The position numbers and the translations under genes are program-made. 64,000 nt of DNA, taken from the NCBI RefSeq assembly GCF_002878395.1, contig NC_061121.1, positions 43,922,023-43,986,022 of the forward strand. Direction: 5' to 3'. Under the pieces are notes generated by a model. The model saw nothing but the letters and a program-made list of their open reading frames with translations, was not told the origin of the DNA and ran no database searches. Shown here in pieces: positions 48,190 through 59,995 of this stretch; the stretch's first letter is position 1, and every line of letters begins with the position of its first letter. The stretch is from Capsicum annuum (taxonomy: Eukaryota; Streptophyta; Magnoliopsida; Solanales; Solanaceae).

Positions 48190-48990
48190 CACTTCTTAAA
48201 TTGAACCTTCACTCCTAGAAGACGTACCTTTTAGTCGAGTCATTCCCTTTGATTCCTATAAGACGTACCTTTTAATCGAGTCCTCACCCTTGATTCCTAT
48301 TAGACCTACCTTTTAGTCGAGTCATCACCTTTTATTCCTATAAGACGTACCTTTTTGTCAATTCAACCCTCTTGATTCCTATAAGAAGTACCTTTTGGTC
48401 GAGTCATTCCCCTTTGACCCCTAGAAGACGTACCTTTTAGTCGAGTCTCTCCTTTGATTCCTATAAGACATACCTTTTAGTCGAGTCATTTTCCTTGACC
48501 CCTAGAAGACGTACCTTTTAGTCGAATAATTACCTTTGATTCCTATAAGATGTACCTTTTAGTTTAGTCATCACCCTTGATTCCTTTTAGACGTACCTTT
48601 TAGTCGAGTCATCACCTTCGATTCCTATATGACGTACCTTTTAGTTGAGTCATCCCTCTTGATTCCTATAAGACGTACCTTTTAGTCGAGTCATTTTCCT
48701 TGACCCCTAGAAGACGTACCTTTTAGTCGAATAATTACCTTTGATTCCTATAAGATGTACCTTTTAGTTTAGTCATCACCCTTGATTCCTTTTAGACGTA
48801 CCTTTTAGTTGAGTCATTTACCTTTGACTCCTATAAGACGTACCTTTTAGTCGAGTCATTACCTTTGATTCCAATAAGACATACCTTTTAGTCGACTCAT
48901 TCCCTTGGACCCCTAGAAGACATACCTTGTAGTCGAGTCATTCCCTTTGATTCCTATAAGACGTACTTTTTAGTCGAGTCATCTCCTGGA
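48190..48990 (+). repeat. Tandem array 2, about 41-bp unit, 19 copies
   Basis: The unit consensus begins GATTCCTATAAGACGTACC and continues TTTTAGTCGAGTCATTACCT. I count 19 copies. A stretch of about 165 bp (about 48456-48620) recurs almost unchanged 205 bp further on (about 48661-48825), so the array also has a higher-order duplication of five units. Confidence 0.93.
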
Positions 48991-49009
48991 AAATAAATTT
49001 TTACTTTCT

Positions 49010-49420
49010 GTTCAGGACCCTCCTAAAAAATGGGAATTTAATTTTTTTTCAGGACCCTTCTAAAAAATGGGACATTACTTTCTGTTCAGGACCCTCCTGA
49101 TAAATGATATTTTTCTTTCTGTTCAGGACCCTCCTAAAAAATGGGATTTTATTTTCTGTTCAGGACCTTCCTAAAAAATGGAACTTTACTTTCTGTTCAG
49201 TACCCTCCTGAAAAATGGGACTGTACTTTTTGTTCAGGACCCTCCTGAAAAATGGGACTTTACTTTCTGCTCAGGACCCTCCTAAAAAGTGGGACTTTAC
49301 TTTCTATTCAGGACCCTCCTGAAAAATGGGTTTTTACTTTCTGTTTAGGACCCTCCTGAAAAATAGGTTTTTACATTCTGTTCATGACCCTCCTGAAAAA
49401 TGGGACCATACTTTGAAAAA
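49010..49420 (+). repeat. Tandem array 3, 37-bp unit, 11 copies
   Basis: The unit is CAGGACCCTCCTGAAAAATG followed by GGACTTTACTTTCTGTT. In the copies with the TCCTGAA variant, TTCAGGA CCC TCCTGAA is a perfect 7-bp inverted repeat with a 3-base loop; copies with TCCTAAA shorten the stem. Confidence 0.93.
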
Positions 49421-49484
49421 TGAAATCCTTCTTTATTAAAATCTCTATTTTGAATAATTTTCGTTCTAGTTTCGCTTTTGGTTT

Positions 49485-49935
49485 CAGGGGGCCCGCCTGA
49501 AGAACAGGGTGATAAAATTGGAAGTTGATGAAATTGAAAGTCAGGAGCCCGCCTGAAGAATAGGGTGATAAAATTGAAAGTTAGGAGCCCGCCTAAAGAA
49601 CAGGATGATAAAATTGAAAGTCAAGCAACAAGATGAAGGAATTGAAGGTCAAATAACAAGGGTAAGAGATGAAAAGTCTAGCAACAAGGTGAAGCTATTG
49701 AAATCCAAGCAACAAGGTGAAGAAACTAAAAGTCAAAAAATAGCAAGTTAAGGGCCCGTTCGAAGCAGAGGACGAATAAATGAAAAGTCAAGTAACAAGG
49801 TGAATAAATGAAAAGTTAAGCAACAAGGTGAAGAAAAACCAAGCAACAAGTGATGAAATTACAAGTCAGGAGCCCGCCTAAAGAATAGGGTGATAAAACT
49901 TAAGTCAAGAGTCCAACAGAAGCTGTATAGATAGG
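49485..49935 (+). repeat. Degenerate array 4 of the nested element
   Basis: Alternates two units, one with CAGGAGCCCGCCTGAAGAA and TAGGGTGATAAAATTGAAAG, and one with AGTCAAGCAACAAGGTGAAG. CAGG AGCCCG CCTG in the first unit is again a short inverted repeat. Confidence 0.8.
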
Positions 49936-50227
49936 ATTTTGTAATTTCATTTATGTTTTAACTTCTAATTTTCATTTTGATGTAATGACAGAGCCGCAGA
50001 ACGGAACCTCGATGGAACCTCACTCGATTCTCAAACTCGGTATAGTCAATTTCCTTCCAATCCATTGAGACTCCATCACTTGATTCCTCCATAAATTGGG
50101 TGGGTAGGATGACTTAAGTCAGAAATCGGTTGTTCTTCTTCTTTCTATTTCTTCCATTGAATAATGGTCGGGACAAAATTCTGTCTTATTGTCTACTTCT
50201 TTGTCTAAAAACACTTCATGTTTACAT

Positions 50228-50242
50228 TCAAAAGGGGCATGA
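50228..50242 (+). promoter_or_regulatory. Polypurine tract of the nested element
   Basis: AAAAGGGGCATGA directly precedes the TGTAGACACC start of the 3' LTR. The purine run is near-canonical with a short CAT break. Confidence 0.65.
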
Positions 50243-52245
50243 TGTAGACACCTAATTTCGTCACCTAATTTCGTCTCTCCCTGATATCATTTTTATCCAT
50301 TTTTACTTTATCCTACCGTGTACCTTCACCCATGTAATTATACCCCTCAAAAATATAAAAAAGAACAACTTAAAACAAACTCCCAACAACTACCTAACAA
50401 ATTTAATCCTATCCTAACCAACTCTACACCTCATCCTATACCCATATGACCCTACCCCACCACGTGAGATATTTCTTTGCCTTACCCAAAACAGAATGAG
50501 ATTCCAAATAAAGAAGGGGCCCATAAGGAAAAAGAAGGAGATATCCCTTTTCTTTTTGAATTCATCATCAACAATACACATAGAGGACACTGACGCACAC
50601 AGGATCCTCTCCATTCATAGACCTAATTCACCTGGGAGAAGACTTAATTCTCATGAAAATAATACAACACACAACCATAGTTCTTCTTCCTTTTCAGCTA
50701 ATCTACACCCACACAAAGGAGATATATAGAGAGAAAGGAGAGAATACATGCACACAGGGAGAATAAAAACACGCATACAACAACACCATTTCACAGACCC
50801 ACACGCTGAATTAGAGACAAAAATGGGAATGACATCTAGTAACTGAGAGACTGAATGGAGAGAAAGGAGGGAGATCAAACGAGAGAGGATTCAGGAAGGA
50901 GGAAAATAACATCACCACTGTTAAGCTCGCCAGAGCTTCGGTGATGCTACTACAGTGATCGAACGAACCCCCAAACGATCAAACTCAACCCAGTTCTTCC
51001 TGATTTTGGCATGGTCTATCAAAAAATGAGAGAAACAACAAAAAGGGCGTATGAATTTTAGTACTAGCTTTATGTTTCTTTCTCAATTCTGATTTGGGTT
51101 GGTGAAAAATGGAGAAAAAGGATATATCAAGCTCGGATTGGTTTGTCGAGGTTTGAATTCGAGGTTCATCGGTGCAGACTCTACAAAATTTAATCAAAAT
51201 AATACATTGAATTGAAAAAGCTTTAAATCAAGGTCCAATTCTACTCTTTCCCTCTTTTTATCTCATCATTTACTATATTTGGTGTGTTGGATTGAATATC
51301 ATGTGTTGCTTGATCATTGTTGATAATGAATAGTAATTTTTTTGATTCATGATTGGTTCCCTTGATTATAGATTGTATGGTGAAATGGTATCTTGTTTGA
51401 GAATTAAAATTAATTTGGGAGTGAAAATTGAAAACTTGATATAATTGGTGAATTTTGGTTAGTTTTGATTCATTGGTTTTTTGACTTAAAATAAATGTTA
51501 ATTGAACTTGGTAGTATCATGATACGTCGATTGGTTTATGCAAATATAGGTTGGGTAGGCAAAGTTTAGAACTTGTGGCTTTGGTTGAATGTTGGAAATT
51601 CCGTGGAATGTTTGAAATTTTGTTGAATAGTTTTATTTTCCCGCACTAAAAATATATTCATTTGGCCGGGGAATGCCTCGAGGTATTTGTATTGATTTAT
51701 TCTGGGAATTCCGCAAAGTATCTTGTACTTGGAGGACGTTCGTGATGAAGGCCCGAGGCATTGGGTGAGGCATTGGAGCTTAGTCTAGGATTGGTTTAGA
51801 ATAGGATTTACATTTCCGTATTTTTCTATTTTGGGACTGTATAACTCGGGCTGGACACTATATTTTTTATTCGTTTTGTTTTGTTCATTTGTTTGATTGT
51901 TTTACGTGTTTTTGTGTGGTTTGTACATCATACTGCAAAATAGCCGATTCACTCTACCAAGCGACCGTGGTCAAACCATGAGATCGAGGGGTGCCTAACA
52001 CCTTCCCCTCGGTCAACAGAATTCCTTAACCAGAATCTCTATTCGCAAACTAGTTTCAAGAGTCAAATCATTTTGAAAAGGATTTTCCAAGGTGACTTGG
52101 AACACCGGTTTATGCCAATGGTGACTTTGAGTTTAAATGTAAATTGTCCGTTTCAAAACAAATTTTAAATTTTTTGTCACTTAATAAAAACCCTTTCGAA
52201 ACTTACAATACAATCTTTTTGGGAGTTAAAAAAGGGTGTGTGACA
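50243..52245 (+). repeat. 3' LTR of the nested element
   Basis: 2,003 bp. It carries a duplicated CACCTAATTTCGT word at its start and lacks about 278 bp relative to the 5' LTR (junction near 51170). It is otherwise closely similar to 40015-42295. Confidence 0.92.
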
Positions 52246-52548
52246 CTGAAAATACTAGTAGACTAAATTTAGACACTGGACATGCACAACTGAAGCATAA
52301 TTTTATGACTGAGATTATTGATGTACTGAATTACCATGCTGAATATGCATTTCTGATGCATGAGTACATTACTGAACTTGATTCATGAATGCATGACTGG
52401 GATTACTGATAAACTAAGTTTATATACTGAACATTTATATCTGATGCATGGATACATGACTGAACTAACTCATAAACACAAGACTGAATATGCAATGGTA
52501 ACTGGCACCAAGTTTGTTATAAAAATATGAACATGAAACTGAATAATC

Positions 52549-53205
52549 TTAAGGAAAGCTATTACCTTGGAGTGAGTCTAAGTTTGCAGAGAAGAGGTGA
52601 GGATAATTGGTCTGCATGTCTGCTTCTTGTTCCCAAGTAGCTCCCTCAACGGACTGATTCTGCCAAAGAACTTTGACTAAAGGGACTTCTTTGTTCCTCA
52701 GTCTGCGAATCTGATAGTTAAGGGGTTTGACTAGAATCTCTTCATAAGAGAGTCTATTCTTAATATTAATACCCTCAATAGGGACTACGTCTGTTGGTTC
52801 ACCTATGCATTTATTTAGCAAGGATACATGGAACACTGGATAAACTGAAGATAAATCTGAAGGCAATTCAAGCTCGTAAGCTACCTTTCCAAAATGGCTG
52901 AGAATTTGGTAAGGACCGACATAATGGGGACTGAGTTTCCCCTTATTGCCAAACCACTTCATTCCTTTCATAGGAGTGATTTTCAGATACACATAATCAC
53001 TAATCTCAAATTCGAGATCCTTTCTGCGCACATCTGCATATAATTTCTGTCGACTCTGAGCTATTTTAAGCCTTTCCATGATCAATTGGACTTTCTTTAA
53101 GGTATCAAATACCAAGTCAGACCCTATCACTACGGCCTCACCCACTTCAAAACAACCAATGAGAGATCTATATCTCCTCCCATAAAGCGCCTCAAACAGA
53201 GCCAT
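52549..53205 (-). pseudogene. Integrase C-terminal and chromodomain-like tail of element B
   Basis: 218 residues in one open frame, separated from the integrase core by a single stop (…YYFSI, stop, MALFEALYG). Contents: YGRRYRSLIGCFEVGEA; the SRQKLYADVRRKDLEFEISD region; VGPYQILSHFGKVAYELELP (GPF/Y-like); VYPVFHVSLLNKC; and a final RRLRNKEVPLVKVLWQNQS / GATWEQEADM tail with the aromatic pattern of a chromodomain of the CR type. In related chromoviruses this tail steers integration to heterochromatin. It is the best preserved domain of either Tekay copy. Confidence 0.85.
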
Positions 53206-53754
53206 CTAAATGCTAAAATAATAGCTGTTGTTATATGCAAATTCAATCAAAGTCAAGTGGCCATCCCAACTACCTTTGAAGTCTATCGCACATGCTCGCA
53301 TCATATCTTCTAAAGTCTGAATGGTCCTTTCTACTTGACCATCTGTCTGAGGAAGAAAAGCTGTACTAAGGTGAACTCGGGTCCCAAGACCCTTTTGGAA
53401 TGCTTTCCAGAAATGAGAGGTGAACTGGGTACCTCTATCTAAGATAATTGAAAACGGAACACCGTGCAATCTAAGCAACTCCCTAATATAGAGTTTGGTA
53501 TTATTCTCGCCTAAATAAGAGGTATGGACTAAAAGGAAATAAGCTAATTTGGTCATTTTGTCTATAATGACCCAAAATGAATCATGCTGACGATGAGTAT
53601 GAGGCAGACCCATCATAAAGACCATGTTCACTTTTTCCCATTTCCAGGTAGGAATATTGAACTCCTGCAGGGACCCACTAGTCTTTGGATGCTCAATCTT
53701 AACCTGCTGACATATTAAGTACTTAGCCACAAACTCTGCAATATCTCTTTTCAT
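53206..53754 (-). pseudogene. Integrase core of element B
   Basis: 182 open residues with the catalytic triad visible: Asp in WVIIDKMTKLAYF, Asp in SIILDRGTQFTSHFW, and Glu in TDGQVERTIQTLEDMM, the last at the usual D-35-E spacing. The upstream zinc-binding segment is only partly kept (AKYLICQQVK). It ends at a stop between the core and the C-terminal part, so a full integrase is not encoded. Confidence 0.87.
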
Positions 53755-54035
53755 CCCACTCCACTAATAGATCTCTTGCAAATCATGGTACATCTTAGTG
53801 ACACCTAGATAAGTAGAGTAGTGCGCACCATGCACTTGTGTAAGAATTCACTGCCTCAAGTCATCTACGCCTGGCACCCATAGAGAACCCTAGAAACTCA
53901 ACAGACCATCTCCCCCTTAGGAGAAACTCTTTACCTTCTGATCTCTGACTGGCTCTTCAATTTAACAAGACTGAGATCTCTATCCTGCTTTTTCTTTACA
54001 TCAAAAACTAGAGATGATTCTGAACTACTCTACAC

Positions 54036-55500
54036 CTATACACTACCTTCTGCTGAATCGACTAAGCGGACACCTAGTCTGATAAGCTGATGAAACTCAT
54101 CGGCTAACTTCTTCTTACTGTCCTTAACATGGGCAACACTACCCATAGACATTCTACTAAGAGCGTCGTCCACTATATTGGCCTTGCCGAATGATACAGG
54201 ACACTCATGTCGTAGTCTTTCAACAACCCCAACCACCTTCTCTGACGGAGGTTGAGGTCTTTCTTAGAGAACACATATTGTAGGCTCTTATGATCTGTGA
54301 ACACATCTACGTGTACACCATACAAATAGTGCCTCCACATCTTTAAGGCAAAGGCTACTACTGCTAACTCAAGATCATGAGTAGGATAGTTCTTCTCATG
54401 GGGTTTAAGCTATCTAGAGGCATAGGCTACGACCTTACCTCTCTGTATCAAGACACACCCCAAACCGACTCGAGAAGCATCACAGTACACAAAAAAGCCA
54501 TCAAAACTATCTGGTAGGGTCAAAAGTGGAGCTATAGTGAGTCGAGTCTTCAACTCTTGAAAACTCTTCTCACAAAAATCTGACAACTGAAATTTGACCT
54601 TTTTGTGCATCAATCTGGACATAGGGGAGGAAATAGATGAAAATAACTCAACAAACCATAGATAATAGCTGGCCAAACCCAAGAAACTCCTAATATTCAA
54701 TAGAGAGATGAGATTGGGCCAGTTTTTCACTGCCTCAGTCTTTTGGGGATTAACTCTAATGCCATCACTGGAAATGATATGGCCAAGGAAAGCTACTAAC
54801 CTTAGCCAAAATTTTCATTTACTAAATTTTATGAATAGCTGATGATTTCTTAGGGTCTATAATACTATTCTGAGATGGTCTGAATGCTCATGCTCACTGA
54901 GGGAGTAAATAAGAATATTATCTATGAAGACTATGATGAAACATGTCTAAGTACTGCTCGAACACATGGTTCGTCAAGTCCATGAAGGCAGCTAGGGAAT
55001 TGGTAATACCAAAGGACATGACTAAGAATTTGAAGTGATCATACTGAGTTCTGAGGGCTGTCTTTGAGATGTCACATTCCCTGACCCTGAGTTGATGATA
55101 GCCTGATCTGAGGTCTATCTTAGAAAAGTAACTGGCACCTTGGAGTTGGTCAAACAAGTCATCAATTTTGGAAAATGGATACTTGTTCTTAACCGTGACT
55201 TTATTTAACTAAAGGTTGTCAATACACATCCCGAGGGAACCGTCTTTCCTATGCACGAATAACACCGACGCACCCTACGAGGACACACTGGGTGTGATGA
55301 ATCCTTTATCTAGAAGATCTTTTAACTATTTTTTTAATTCCCTGAGTTCTGCTGGATCCATTCTGTATGGTGGGATAGATATGGGCTGAGTATCTAAAGA
55401 AGATCAATTCCCAAATTAATTTCCCTTTCGGGAGGAACTCTGGGAAATCTTCGAGAAACACATCTGGGAATTCACATACTACTACTATTGATTCAAGGGT
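54036..55500 (-). pseudogene. Reverse transcriptase and RNase H of element B, broken
   Basis: 55157-54918 holds [20 protein letters not shown] and [19 protein letters not shown] frameshift then follows, and in the next frame the active-site motif reads FIDN instead of the usual FIDD/YVDD (near 54912-54937). 54730-54410 holds IRSFLGLASYYLWFVELFSS and the RNase H start VYCDASRVGLGCVLIQ. 54236-54036 holds the end, ANIVDDALSRMSMGSV. Stops or shifts separate every block. Confidence 0.85.
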
Positions 55501-55565
55501 AGGGGTTTCTAAATTAGTCTTGGACTCGAATAAGATGGTAGATAAATCCCTTAGCTATAATTTTT

Positions 55566-55826
55566 CTAGCCCAAGTAAGAAACAAGATGACCCCTAAGTG
55601 CTGAAGTATTACCCTTCCACTCAAGGATGGGTTTATTCAGAAATTGAAACTGGACAATTCTATTTCTACAGTTGAATGAGGCATAGCAGGAATAGAGCCA
55701 ATCCATGCTGAGAATGACATCAAAATTTTCCTTCTCTAATTCGACTAAGTCAACTGAAGTGAATTTCTGAGATACCATAATTGGGCAATTCCTGTATGCC
55801 CGCCTGGCTATGATAGATTTACCCAT
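55566..55826 (-). pseudogene. Aspartic protease region of element B
   Basis: 86 open residues with NCPIMVSQKFTSVDLVELEK and NFDVILSMDWLYSCYASFNC, the C-terminal half of the retropepsin domain of Tekay/Del elements. The catalytic DSG-type motif lies upstream in a broken frame. Confidence 0.78.
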
Positions 55827-55969
55827 TGGGGTAGATACTGAGAAAGGATCTGCTAGGATTTAGGTACTGACTCTGAAATCAACTGCTATATATAGGTTAA
55901 CAAAAGACAAAAAAGCTCCTGGATGCAGCAAAACGTAAACATGCAAATGATAAACTTGTAACGTACCAG

Positions 55970-56996
55970 TTACCACATCAGGAGAAGCTTCTTGATCCTG
56001 TTGTGACTGAAGAGCATAGAGTCTATTTGGGTACTGCCCACTGGTGGCACTGGATAAGGCACCCTGTTGATTCGGGTGAAGGGACTGAGCTGGAGGACGG
56101 TGACATTAAACTTGGGAACCTGACTGGGGACAATCTCTGAAATTCGGCACTGGAGCCCTAGCTGAGGATTGGGTTTGAATTGAAGATTTCGGACGAAACT
56201 AAGAACGATTTCCACCATCTAATTTAGGATGAGAAAAGTTAAAACTAATTTTTCTCGCTCTCTTGTTCTGCTTATATCTCTTATTATTCTTCTGCTCCTC
56301 TATCTGTTGAGCATGGACCATCAGCCTAGACAAGTCCATCTTGCTAACCAACATTACAGTCCTACATTCCTTGACCGCAATATCATTCGCTCCAGACACA
56401 AACTTGCTTATCTTAGACTTACTAACTACTACCACGTGAGGAGCATATCTGGATAATTGAGTAAACTATAGAGAATACTCTTTCACCGTCATGTTACCCT
56501 GCTTCAGATTAATAAATTCCAAAACCGTTGCTTCCCTCAACTCCTGGGGGAAGAACCTATTGGTAAACTCCTCCTATTCCATGGGCCCGGCATCTGCGGC
56601 CCTCCCTGCTTTCTACTATTTGAACAATGAGTGAACCACATGCTAAAACTAATATACAGCTAGCTCGGCACTCTCACTAGCTGTCACCCCCATAATATCG
56701 GTGACCTTCTGCACCTGATCCAGAAATTCTTGAGGGTCCTCATCAGACTTAGACCTGGTAAAAGATGGAGGGTTTATTTGGATGAAGTTTCAAATCCTGG
56801 TGGCAATAGTATTGGCCATTAGGTTGGCTGGAATGGCAACTGGTCGTTCATTCTAAGCTACCACAGCATGAGCTAGGATGATAAATACTACTCTGAACTC
56901 AACATGGGAGATGTATTTGTCCAGAGGATCTGGATGGATGGGCTAGGGTTCTGGCATGCCTTCCATTCCTCTTCCCATTGTCTTCTTTGGAGGCAT
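55970..56996 (-). pseudogene. gag of element B, broken
   Basis: The minus-strand ATG at 56994-56996 corresponds to element A's gag start (33742). The open part 56199-56435 carries SKISKFVSGANDIAVKECRT and RLMVHAQQIEEQKNNKRYKQ. Compared with element A, about 180 bp containing the zinc knuckle (A: about 32720-32900) is missing near 56130-56150. Stops occur throughout. Confidence 0.82.
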
Positions 56997-57568
56997 ATTC
57001 TATAAATGGAAGAGAAACATGGATTAAGTAGAGAGTTTAACTGGAGCTCATGCTCACTCGCATGACATGAATAATGAAAGAAGGGAAACTGTTCCTAAAA
57101 CATCTCATAGCCTCCAGTCCATAAGTGTGGCGTGCTACACACCTCTTGACACCCAATTTTTGCTCTCCGTTCCTAAAATTAACGTCTTCAGGCTTCTTGA
57201 TCATTAAAGGGCACAAAATATAATTTTCACATCTTTTTTATAAATGTTGACAAATTATTGATAATCATTCTTACTTTAGGATTTTTATCAATTTGGTGTC
57301 GTATTTTTTTACTTTTTATAATTTATTAATAATCCTCCTTATAATAGAATTTCTATCAATTCATTATCATTTTTAACATTTTACAATTATCTGCACAAGT
57401 ACACGACATGACATCACATTTTTATAATAATTTTCATATTAAATTATATTTTTTTAATATTTTCAACATTCTTTACATTTTTCATCATTACAAATCAATA
57501 CCTGCCTTTTGTATATTTTTTACGATCCGCAAATGCTAAGTCGGATAAATTATTTTTACACAGTATAA

Positions 57569-57742
57569 TAATTCAATGTCTTGTCACATCCGACAACGAC
57601 AACACAATAATGTTTTGCCACATCCGACAATGACCACACAATAATGTCTAGTCACATCTAACAATAACCACGTAATGTCTTGTCACATCCGGCAATGACT
57701 ACACATAATGTCTTGTCACATCTGACAATGACAACTCAATGA
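57569..57742 (+). repeat. Tandem array in LTR, about 40-bp unit, 4-5 copies
   Basis: The unit is AATGTCTTGTCACATCCGAC followed by AATGACCACACAAT. The first and last copies hold TTGTC-ACATC(C/T)-GACAA, a perfect 5-bp inverted repeat; the middle copies carry one or two mismatches. Confidence 0.85.
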
Positions 57743-57886
57743 CACTACTCTTTGGACAATAACTCTATTCATTGGTCAAAAGGATGAACATCCTTTGGTC
57801 AATATCCTAAGGACTAAAGGATGTGCTATTATAAAAAGAGGGGACAACCCTTTATCCATTGGATAATAGGTAGTGCCAAATTTTAT

Positions 57887-57894
57887 TATAAATA
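57887..57894 (+). promoter_or_regulatory. TATA box of the right-hand LTR
   Basis: TATAAATA followed by GGCAAG, a canonical plant TATA context, with a likely start about 30 bp on (near 57918). Placed about 740 bp into the LTR, as expected for the U3/R junction of a long LTR. Confidence 0.6.
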
Positions 57895-58246
57895 GGCAAG
57901 GGTGGAAGACAATTTTATTCATCTTTTCTCTCTACACACACATTCTTATACACCTACACATATTCTCTCTCTCTCAAATACATACACAAAAAACACAAGA
58001 AAAATCTTTTCTCATTTTTTATTTTCTCTCCCAAAAATACACAAATGCATATGCACACTTTTTAATCACACACACATTATATTTTTATTTCTCCCTTCTC
58101 TCAAGAATAAATAAATACACATAAATTTTTTGTTCTTTTTCTCTCTCTCAAACACACAAAAAATAAATATATACACGTAAAAATAAATTAATTTTTGCTC
58201 CCTATTTTGGTGAAATTCCACCATTTTTACTAGGGATTATGTTGGT

Positions 58247-58252
58247 TACATA

Positions 58253-58292
<40 letters not shown>
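58247..58292. repeat. (TA)n microsatellite in LTR
   Basis: ACATATATATGTATATAT and on, about 22 dinucleotides. Confidence 0.95.
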
Positions 58293-58293
<1 letters not shown>

Positions 58294-59995
58294 CGTAAGT
58301 CCTTTTGTTGCTATTCATATTTTCTTACTGTTCATGGCCGAAACTTTGTGTCCTATTGACTTTCTTTTCGTTTTCCCTTTCAATCAATCTTCGTTATATT
58401 TTTTAAGGGTTTTGTTGGTTGATATTTTATGGGAATTTATTTTTGTATTTCTTTGTTTATGGATGCTTAATGATGGTTATTGTCACTTTTCCGTGAATGT
58501 ACACATTTTTCAATCATGTTTGAACTATTTCTATTTTAATTTCATTACTTTGTTACAAAATTAGGAATTTTAGTCTATTTTTGTTATTTTCAATTATTTC
58601 ATCATGGCTACATCATTTTTATTCTTTAACTTTGACCTTTTTGTCATTCTATTATTCTAATCATTGATAATCATTTGAATTACTATGTACGATTTTGATA
58701 TGCATTCCTCTGACTATATTAATTTTTTTATCATTTTTTATTATTAATAAATACCATTAATCAATACAATGGTCGATGACATTATCTCTCGGTCAGATAC
58801 TTAAGGCCACCCCATTACAAAGATGGACTTTATTTTTCTCAAGTTTATTTATTCATATCAAGTATCAAAACAATGGTTGATGAAGAAATTCTCCGTCAAT
58901 TTTTGAGGCCTTTCCAAATAAAAGACGGAGATTACGTATACAAATACGTACAAAAATAAATAAACTCGGGCGATGACAAAATCTTAAAAATATCATGACA
59001 ACATGAAGGGTTTTATGATGCGCATCTTGACAAGGCGATTTAGGATTATCGATAAATCGAGACCCCACTTCGTAGTCATTGCGCGTCTAAAACTTAATTT
59101 GAGCCCACTTTATAATAAAATTCTATTTTTACATATACGTACACATGATTCCATTTATTTAATGACTATTTGTTTACTTTTAATACTTTCATTAAATATA
59201 TGTACATGTTCTTGGTAACACATTCTGAGGTGCTATTTGAAAAGGGAGTTCTGACATTTATGTTCATTTTATTTCTCATCTGTATAATTGTAAATAAAGA
59301 CAAAAAATATAGTGAAAACTTTAGTTTTTGTGGTGCCGGGTGAGGATATTTTTTATATACATAATTCTCACTGCTTTTAGACAAAACTTAGGCCGTTAAT
59401 ACTTACACAAAAGCATTGAGTTAATCAAGTAATTCAGATATTATGTAGCATTTTCTTCTCAAATAAACCTTTACTTAAAAATTACTTGTAAATATTTTCC
59501 TTTTCATGGCACATCAAAATACATTTCTTTTCATACATCTCAATATACTTTCATTTCACATACAATTTATATATTTTTATGCATATCTTTTTTATATATT
59601 TCTATAAAAATAAACTTTATTTGCATACATATACTTTTACATAGTTTTACATTTACATTTTTTCAAAAGAATTATTTTATACTTAATACACATACCCTTT
59701 TACATCATTTAAATATTATACCTCCTCCCTCATTGATAAGTTTAGTCTAGCCGGGTACCACATTTGTGGATCCTGAAGGGTGCCTAACCCCTTCTCTTCG
59801 GGATAATTTAAACTCTTTACCTAGAGTCTCAAGAGGTTTTTGTAGACTAAAACATTAATCATACGTATCAACAAATAAATAGGTTTCCTTATTTTTCTTT
59901 CAAAATTAGGAGGCGACTCTATACAAAATTTCAATTCTTTTAGAGTCCGTAAGTCATGTTTTATTTAACCTTGGTAAAAATAGGGCATGGAAGAA

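Larger units (their letters stand above)
40015..52245 (+). mobile_element. LTR retrotransposon with gag but no pol (TR-GAG-like), nested in element B
   Basis: A 12.2-kb element with LTRs of 2,281 and 2,003 bp, both starting TGTAGACACCTAATTTC and ending GTGTGACA. Flanking 5-mers are CTGAG and CTGAA, four of five. The gag is of the Tat/Ogre type. From 45745 to the polypurine tract at 50228 there is no reverse transcriptase, RNase H or integrase motif; four tandem arrays occupy much of that space. This fits the TR-GAG type of non-autonomous plant element (terminal repeats plus gag only), or a deletion derivative of a Tat/Ogre element. Confidence 0.88.
52246..57146 (-). mobile_element. Tekay/Del-type element B, coding part
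   Basis: Continues element B after the nested insertion. Minus-strand order: gag start at 56996, protease, RT, RNase H, integrase, chromodomain-like tail ending at 52549. It aligns along its length with element A. The match to element A's gag leader stops at CTACACACC (57135-57143) where the right-hand LTR element begins, so the 5' LTR is not visible. Confidence 0.9.
57147..59990 (+). repeat. 5' LTR of the right-hand element
   Basis: Starts TGACACCCAATTTTTGCTC. It contains GGGTGCCTAACCCCTTCTC (about 59788) and GGCGACTCTATAC (about 59911), in the same order as in the LTR at 40015-42295. The 3' boundary is placed just before the primer-binding site, within about 20 bp. Confidence 0.65.

Noticed and set aside
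58256..58564. 102-residue frame starting MYIYIYIYIY
   Set aside because: It starts in a (TA)n microsatellite inside an LTR; a hydrophobic chance frame in T-rich DNA.
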